Source: Chromobacterium subtsugae
Lineage (GTDB): Bacteria > Pseudomonadota > Gammaproteobacteria > Burkholderiales > Chromobacteriaceae
Direction of reading: 5' to 3'
Assembly: GCF_001676875.1 (NCBI RefSeq)
Contig: NZ_JYKA01000004.1
Span: forward strand, 62,001-126,000
Length of the DNA: 64,000 nt
The notes under the pieces: generated by a model
Database searches by the model: none
Seen by the model: only the letters and a program-made list of their open reading frames with translations
What the model was told of the DNA's origin: nothing
Made by a program: the position numbers and the translations under genes
Part shown: one piece after another, positions 61,351-64,000 of the stretch
How the letters are laid out: each line of letters opens with the position of its first letter
Position numbering within the stretch: position 1 is the stretch's first letter

Positions 61351-63009
61351 ATGCATACCACCTCCGGCTCCGCCACCGCCCCGCACCGGGCCCTGGAACC
61401 CGCCCTATGGCTGCTGTTCGCGCTGATCTGGTTCGGCAGCCTGGGTTATCGCGGCCTGATCCACGCCGATGAAGGCCGCTACGCGACGATCTCGCTGTTC
61501 ATGCTGCACAGCGGCGACTGGGTCACCCCGCGCCTGAACGGGCTGTTGTATTTCGAAAAACCCATCCTGCAATACTGGATGGGCGCGCTCAGCTTCGCCA
61601 TTTTCGGCGTCAACGAGTTCGCCGCCCGCTTCTGGCCCGGCCTGACCGGCTTCCTGAGCGTGGCCGCGGTGTCGCTGACCGCGCGCCGTTTGTGGGGCGC
61701 GGCCGCCGGCCGCCACGCCGCGTTGGCCGCCGGCGGCATGGCCTGGATCGTCGCCAACAGCCACTTCCTGTCGCTGGACATGGGCGTCAGCTTCTTCCTC
61801 ACCGCCGCGCTGTGCGGTTTCCTGCTGGCGCAACAAGATAACGCCAGCCGCGCGCAAACCCGCTGGGCGATGTGGATCACCTGGGCGGCGATGGCCGGCG
61901 CCACGCTGAGCAAAGGCCTGATCGGCCTGTTGATCCCCGGCGCCACGCTGGTGCTGTACAGCCTGATCAACTGGCAATGGGCGTTCTGGAAACGGATGCA
62001 CTGGCTCAGCGGCCTGTCGCTGTTCTTCGCTCTCACCGCGCCGTGGTTCGTGCTGGTTTCGGAACGCAACGCCGATTTCGCCCATTTCTTCTTCATCCGC
62101 GAGCACTTCGAGCGCTTCCTCACCACCGAGCACAAGCGCACCGGCGCGCCCTGGTATTTCGTGCCCTACCTGATTCTGGGCCTGTTGCCGTGGACCACCT
62201 TGCTACCGCGCCTCGTCAAGGATGCCTGGGCCGATCGCGCCGCCGGCCTGCGCATCGGCCGCCTGCTGTTGATCTGGTGCGTGTTCATCTTCGCCTTCTT
62301 CAGCAAGTCCAGCTCCAAGCTGCCGTCCTACATCCTGCCGATGTTCCCGGCGCTGGCGCTGATGCTGGCCTATAGCTTCGGCCGGATGCGGCCGGCAGAG
62401 CTGAAAAAGCATATCCTCCTGCCCGCGCTGCTGTGGCTGGCGCTGCTGGCCGCCTGGCCGTTCGCCGGCCGCTTCGCCAACCAGGATTCGCCGCTGGACG
62501 TGATCCAGCCCTTCGCGCACTTCATCGCCGCCGGCGCGGCGGTGTTTTTGCTCGGCTCGATTTACGCCTGGCGCGCGCTGGGGCAACAGCGGATGCTGGC
62601 CGCCATCGCCGCGTTGTCCTTCGGCAGCCTGATCGCCGTCACCTTGGCCGCCAGCGGCCACGACAGCTACGGCCGGCTCAAGGGCAGCAAGGAAATCGTC
62701 AAGCAAATCCAGCCCTACCTGACGGCGGACAGCGAAGTCTACTCGGTGCGCTACTACGATCAAACCTTCCCCTATTACGTGGGCAGGCCGGTCAAACTGG
62801 TGGATTTCGTCGATGAGTTCGAGTTCGGCGAGGGACAGGAGCCGCAGCGCTGGATGCCGCGGCTGGAGCAGTTCACCGCCGCCTGGCGCGCCGCGCCCAA
62901 GGCAGTGGCGATGCTGACCGACGGCACCTTCCAGGAATTGCAAAAGCAAGGCCTGCCGATGAAAGTGATTTATCAGGACCCGCGGCGGATGGTGGTGGCG
63001 AAGCCTTAG
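61351..63009 (+). CDS. arnT: ArnT-like lipid A aminoarabinose (GT83) transferase
   Basis: Inner-membrane glycosyltransferase that moves L-Ara4N or another sugar from undecaprenyl phosphate to lipid A. The 552-residue protein has about 12 helices. The catalytic loop HADEGRYATIS after helix 1 and the YFEKPILQYWMGALSFAIFG stretch are PMT/ArnT hallmarks, with a periplasmic domain at the end. Length matches E. coli ArnT (550). It is followed by an SMR-type flippase and an ArnB-like aminotransferase, which supports the role, though GT83 members can also transfer other sugars. Confidence 0.86.
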   Translation: MHTTSGSATAPHRALEPALWLLFALIWFGSLGYRGLIHADEGRYATISLFMLHSGDWVTPRLNGLLYFEKPILQYWMGALSFAIFGVNEFAARFWPGLTGFLSVAAVSLTARRLWGAAAGRHAALAAGGMAWIVANSHFLSLDMGVSFFLTAALCGFLLAQQDNASRAQTRWAMWITWAAMAGATLSKGLIGLLIPGATLVLYSLINWQWAFWKRMHWLSGLSLFFALTAPWFVLVSERNADFAHFFFIREHFERFLTTEHKRTGAPWYFVPYLILGLLPWTTLLPRLVKDAWADRAAGLRIGRLLLIWCVFIFAFFSKSSSKLPSYILPMFPALALMLAYSFGRMRPAELKKHILLPALLWLALLAAWPFAGRFANQDSPLDVIQPFAHFIAAGAAVFLLGSIYAWRALGQQRMLAAIAALSFGSLIAVTLAASGHDSYGRLKGSKEIVKQIQPYLTADSEVYSVRYYDQTFPYYVGRPVKLVDFVDEFEFGEGQEPQRWMPRLEQFTAAWRAAPKAVAMLTDGTFQELQKQGLPMKVIYQDPRRMVVAKP

Positions 63010-63010
63010 C

Positions 63011-63049
63011 CCCCTCTCCCCCAGCCCCTTTCCCCCCAGGGGAGAGGGG
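63011..63049. repeat. CCCCTCTCCCC palindromic repeat in the arnT-SMR gap
   Basis: CCCCTCTCCCC (63011-63021) and GGGGAGAGGGG (63039-63049) form a perfect 11-bp stem with a 17-nt loop. It resembles a common class of C-rich extragenic palindromes. It may lower read-through within the operon. Confidence 0.6.
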
Positions 63050-63071
63050 AGTACGTTTTGGATAGGAATGC

Positions 63072-63443
63072 ATGAAACTGATTGAATTCGGATTGATACT
63101 GTTCGGCGTGCTGCTCAACGCCGCCGCGCAGCTGTGTTTGAAAGCCGGCGTGCGCCAGATCGGCCACTTCGACTTTTCCGCCGCCAACGCGCTGCCGATA
63201 GGCTGGTCGCTGGCCACCAACCTGCCCATCATCGGCGGCCTGTCCTGCTACGCGGTCAGCGTGGTGGTATGGATCATGGCGCTGTCGCGGGTGGAAGTCA
63301 GCGTGGCCTACCCGATGCTGTCCATCGGCTACGTGGTCAACGCGCTGCTCGCCTACTGGATGTTCGGCGAAGCGCTGGCCGCGCAAAAACTCATCGGCAT
63401 CGCCGTGATCATCGTCGGCGTGGTGCTGGTCGCCCGCAGCTGA
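63072..63443 (+). CDS. SMR/EamA-like flippase subunit (ArnE/ArnF type)
   Basis: A 123-residue four-helix membrane protein like ArnE/ArnF, which flips undecaprenyl phosphate-L-Ara4N to the periplasm. Helix motifs include LNAAAQLCLKAGV, SVVVWIMALSRVEVSVAYPMLSIGYV and IGIAVIIVGVVLVAR. E. coli uses an ArnE-ArnF pair; only one subunit is seen here, between arnT and an ArnB-like gene. It may act as a homodimer, or a partner may lie beyond the window. Confidence 0.82.
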   Translation: MKLIEFGLILFGVLLNAAAQLCLKAGVRQIGHFDFSAANALPIGWSLATNLPIIGGLSCYAVSVVVWIMALSRVEVSVAYPMLSIGYVVNALLAYWMFGEALAAQKLIGIAVIIVGVVLVARS

Positions 63444-63457
63444 CATAGAGGTTAGAC

Positions 63458-64000
63458 ATGGAATTTCTGCCCTTCACCCGTCCCGCGATAGACGAGGACA
63501 CCATCGCCGCCGTCGGCGAGGTGCTGCGCTCCGGCTGGATCACCACCGGCCCGCGCTGCCAGCAACTGGAAGCCGAGCTGTCGGCCTTTTGCGGCGGCCG
63601 CCCGGTGCGGCTGGTCTCCTCCGCCACCGCCGCGCTGGAGATGGCGCTGCAAATCGCCGGCGTCGGCCCCGGCGACGAAGTGATCACCTGCCCGCTGAGC
63701 TGGGTGGCCACCGCCAACGTGATTTTGAAAGTCGGCGCCACGCCGGTATTCGTCGACGCCGACCCGACCAGCCGCAACATCGACCTGGCCAAGGTTGAAG
63801 CCGCGATCACCCCGCGCACCCGCGCCATCATCCCGGTGGACCTGGCCGGCCTGCCGGTGGACCGCGAGCGCCTGTACGACATCGCCCGCCGCCATGGCTT
63901 GCGCGTGGTGGAAGACGCCGCCCAATCCATGGGCGCCAGCTGGCAGGGCAAGCGCATCGGCATGGAAGGCGACCTGGTGTCGTTCAGCTTCCACGCCAAC
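63458..64000 (+). CDS. arnB: DegT/DnrJ/EryC1 aminotransferase, ArnB-like, 5' part
   Basis: PLP-dependent sugar aminotransferase; the first 181 residues are visible and the gene continues past the right edge. PFTRPAIDEDTIAAVGEVLRSGWITTGP at the start and GDEVITCPLSWVATANVIL match ArnB (UDP-Ara4O aminotransferase). VVEDAAQSMGASW is the conserved region that contacts the cofactor. The Schiff-base Lys would lie beyond the edge. It is 14 bp after the SMR gene and so in the same operon. Other DegT enzymes share these motifs. Confidence 0.82.
   Translation, partial: MEFLPFTRPAIDEDTIAAVGEVLRSGWITTGPRCQQLEAELSAFCGGRPVRLVSSATAALEMALQIAGVGPGDEVITCPLSWVATANVILKVGATPVFVDADPTSRNIDLAKVEAAITPRTRAIIPVDLAGLPVDRERLYDIARRHGLRVVEDAAQSMGASWQGKRIGMEGDLVSFSFHAN

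Overview
The window is a high-GC bacterial chromosome segment packed with conserved housekeeping and envelope genes. The gene families point to a betaproteobacterium of the Neisseriales, most like Chromobacterium. The clues are a regulatory PTS (EIIA-Man, HPr, EI), a Bordetella/Burkholderia-type FtrABCD iron system, metX-metW, a homoserine kinase of the ThrB/APH type, a minor pilin operon and an aminoarabinose locus. This placement is inferred from gene content only. I saw no tRNA, rRNA, CRISPR array, insertion sequence or prophage.

Layout. 0-3.2 kb, minus strand: LPS genes (partial family 2 glycosyltransferase, msbA, a heptosyltransferase). 3.2-7.2 kb, minus: cysG, EIIA, ptsH, ptsI. 7.4-12.1 kb: a GGDEF protein, a DUF3025 protein, YihY and WrbA. 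12.1-13.05 kb: a small basic protein gene, then about 700 bp of structured repeat DNA holding two diverged inverted copies of one element. 13.05-18.6 kb: AraC regulator with a divergent Fsr-type exporter, then ftrABCD behind a Fur box. 18.7-23.1 kb: an orphan binding protein, YbaK, MsrPQ and three unknown genes. 23.3-26.6 kb: metXW, a Pmp3-like peptide and an AmpG-like permease. 26.6-32.6 kb, minus: five minor pilin genes and polA.

32.6-41.5 kb, plus: a LOG protein, DUF2782, thrB, then an exopolysaccharide export cluster (YjbE-like peptide, YjbH fused to a PAP2 phosphatase, Wza-like SLBB protein, Wzz-like protein). 41.5-50.1 kb: Bcr/CflA exporter, ArsC-like protein, EmrR-type regulator with a tripartite EmrAB efflux system, and LysR/YeiH. 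50.2-58.5 kb: a large DUF2339 protein, YbdD-CstA and an RstAB-like two-component system. 58.6-64 kb: a hydrolase with a cysteine nucleophile, an outer-membrane barrel, hemF, and the start of an arn-type lipid A modification operon that runs off the right edge.

Themes. Much of the window serves the envelope: LPS export and modification, exopolysaccharide export, pili, drug efflux and oxidised periplasmic protein repair. The most notable items are the YjbH-PAP2 fusion in an export cluster with no glycosyltransferases, the inverted pair of structured repeats at 12.37-13.01 kb, the Cys-nucleophile hydrolase, a PilW-like prepilin lacking Glu+5 in an operon without pilY1, and several clear operator-like repeats (Fur, EmrR, LysR).
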